Both the position numbers and the translations under genes were made by a program. DNA of 64,000 nt. Origin: Chlorogloeopsis fritschii PCC 6912. GTDB taxonomy: Bacteria > Cyanobacteriota > Cyanobacteriia > Cyanobacteriales > Nostocaceae. Where the stretch lies: NCBI RefSeq assembly GCF_000317285.1, contig NZ_AJLN01000116.1, positions 714,384-778,383 on the forward strand, in the 5' to 3' direction. Shown in pieces: positions 63,974 to 64,000 of the stretch; position 1 is the first letter of the stretch; each line of letters starts with the position of its first letter. The notes beneath the pieces are model-generated. The model worked only from the letters and a program-made list of their open reading frames with translations, made no database searches and had not been told where the DNA came from.

Positions 63974-64000
63974 TTGTCAAGTATAAAGATGGACACCCTC

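Overview
The window is chromosomal DNA of a cyanobacterium, most likely a filamentous heterocystous one (Nostocales). The evidence is the dense scatter of HIP1 octamers (GCGATCGC), genes for plastocyanin, cytochrome c6, PsbV, allophycocyanin subunits, a CP43-like antenna protein, SbtA/SbtB and PSRP-3 (Ycf65), short heptamer tandem repeats of the kind seen in heterocystous strains, and long CRISPR arrays. The genus cannot be fixed from the sequence alone.

Layout. 0-4.6 kb: TldD-type peptidase, a DUF2079 membrane protein and a GT4 glycosyltransferase. 4.6-5.35 kb: a gene-free stretch with three promoter-hairpin cassettes on the minus strand, plus a decayed fourth, that look like tandem small-RNA genes. 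5.4-7.4 kb: a carbon-concentrating operon of a short SbtA-type bicarbonate permease, its PII-like partner SbtB and a Tat-exported beta-carbonic anhydrase. 7.7-11.2 kb: an unknown protein and a two-gene restriction-modification system. 11.3-15.3 kb: a light-harvesting island with a LysR regulator divergent from ApcD4-like and ApcB3-like subunits and a convergent IsiX-type chlorophyll protein. This is the gene set of low-light photoacclimation (LoLiP), but the antenna protein carries a repetitive Tyr/Pro-rich tail of about 120 residues. 16-20.6 kb: a PhnD-like lipoprotein followed by two linked histidine-kinase/receiver proteins. 20.8-23 kb: a small unknown protein, an S41 protease-like protein and a low-molecular-weight phosphatase.

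23.1-42.3 kb is bracketed by two large CRISPR arrays. Array 1 (33 repeats, minus strand) and array 2 (26 repeats, plus strand) have repeats differing at two positions and homologous 226-bp leaders in inverted orientation. No cas gene is present. Beyond array 2 lie a small DUF6888/DUF6887-like gene pair, one more repeat-spacer unit, and a repeat split by a miniature palindromic element. Between the arrays are housekeeping genes: cysteine desulfurase, hydrolases, DUF99, Era, a NarL-type regulator, CobI, a Pro-rich TonB-like protein and the electron-transfer group petJ-petE-psbV.

42.4-47.5 kb: a CUT1-type sugar ABC importer without its ATPase, divergent from an MFS transporter. 47.6-56.3 kb: accD, a prepilin peptidase, leuB, small conserved proteins, tRNA-Ala(GGC), hisF, ruvB and a TPR protein. 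56.5-60.8 kb: a GT1 glycosyltransferase, a PapA5-like acyltransferase and a cytochrome P450, which may form a small glycolipid or natural-product locus. 60.9-64 kb: a HAD phosphatase, PSRP-3 and a WD40 protein kinase whose catalytic region contains an in-frame 54-bp palindromic repeat.

Gene functions rest on recognised motifs and remembered family features. No database search was run. Where a start was moved from the longest reading frame, the reason is given.
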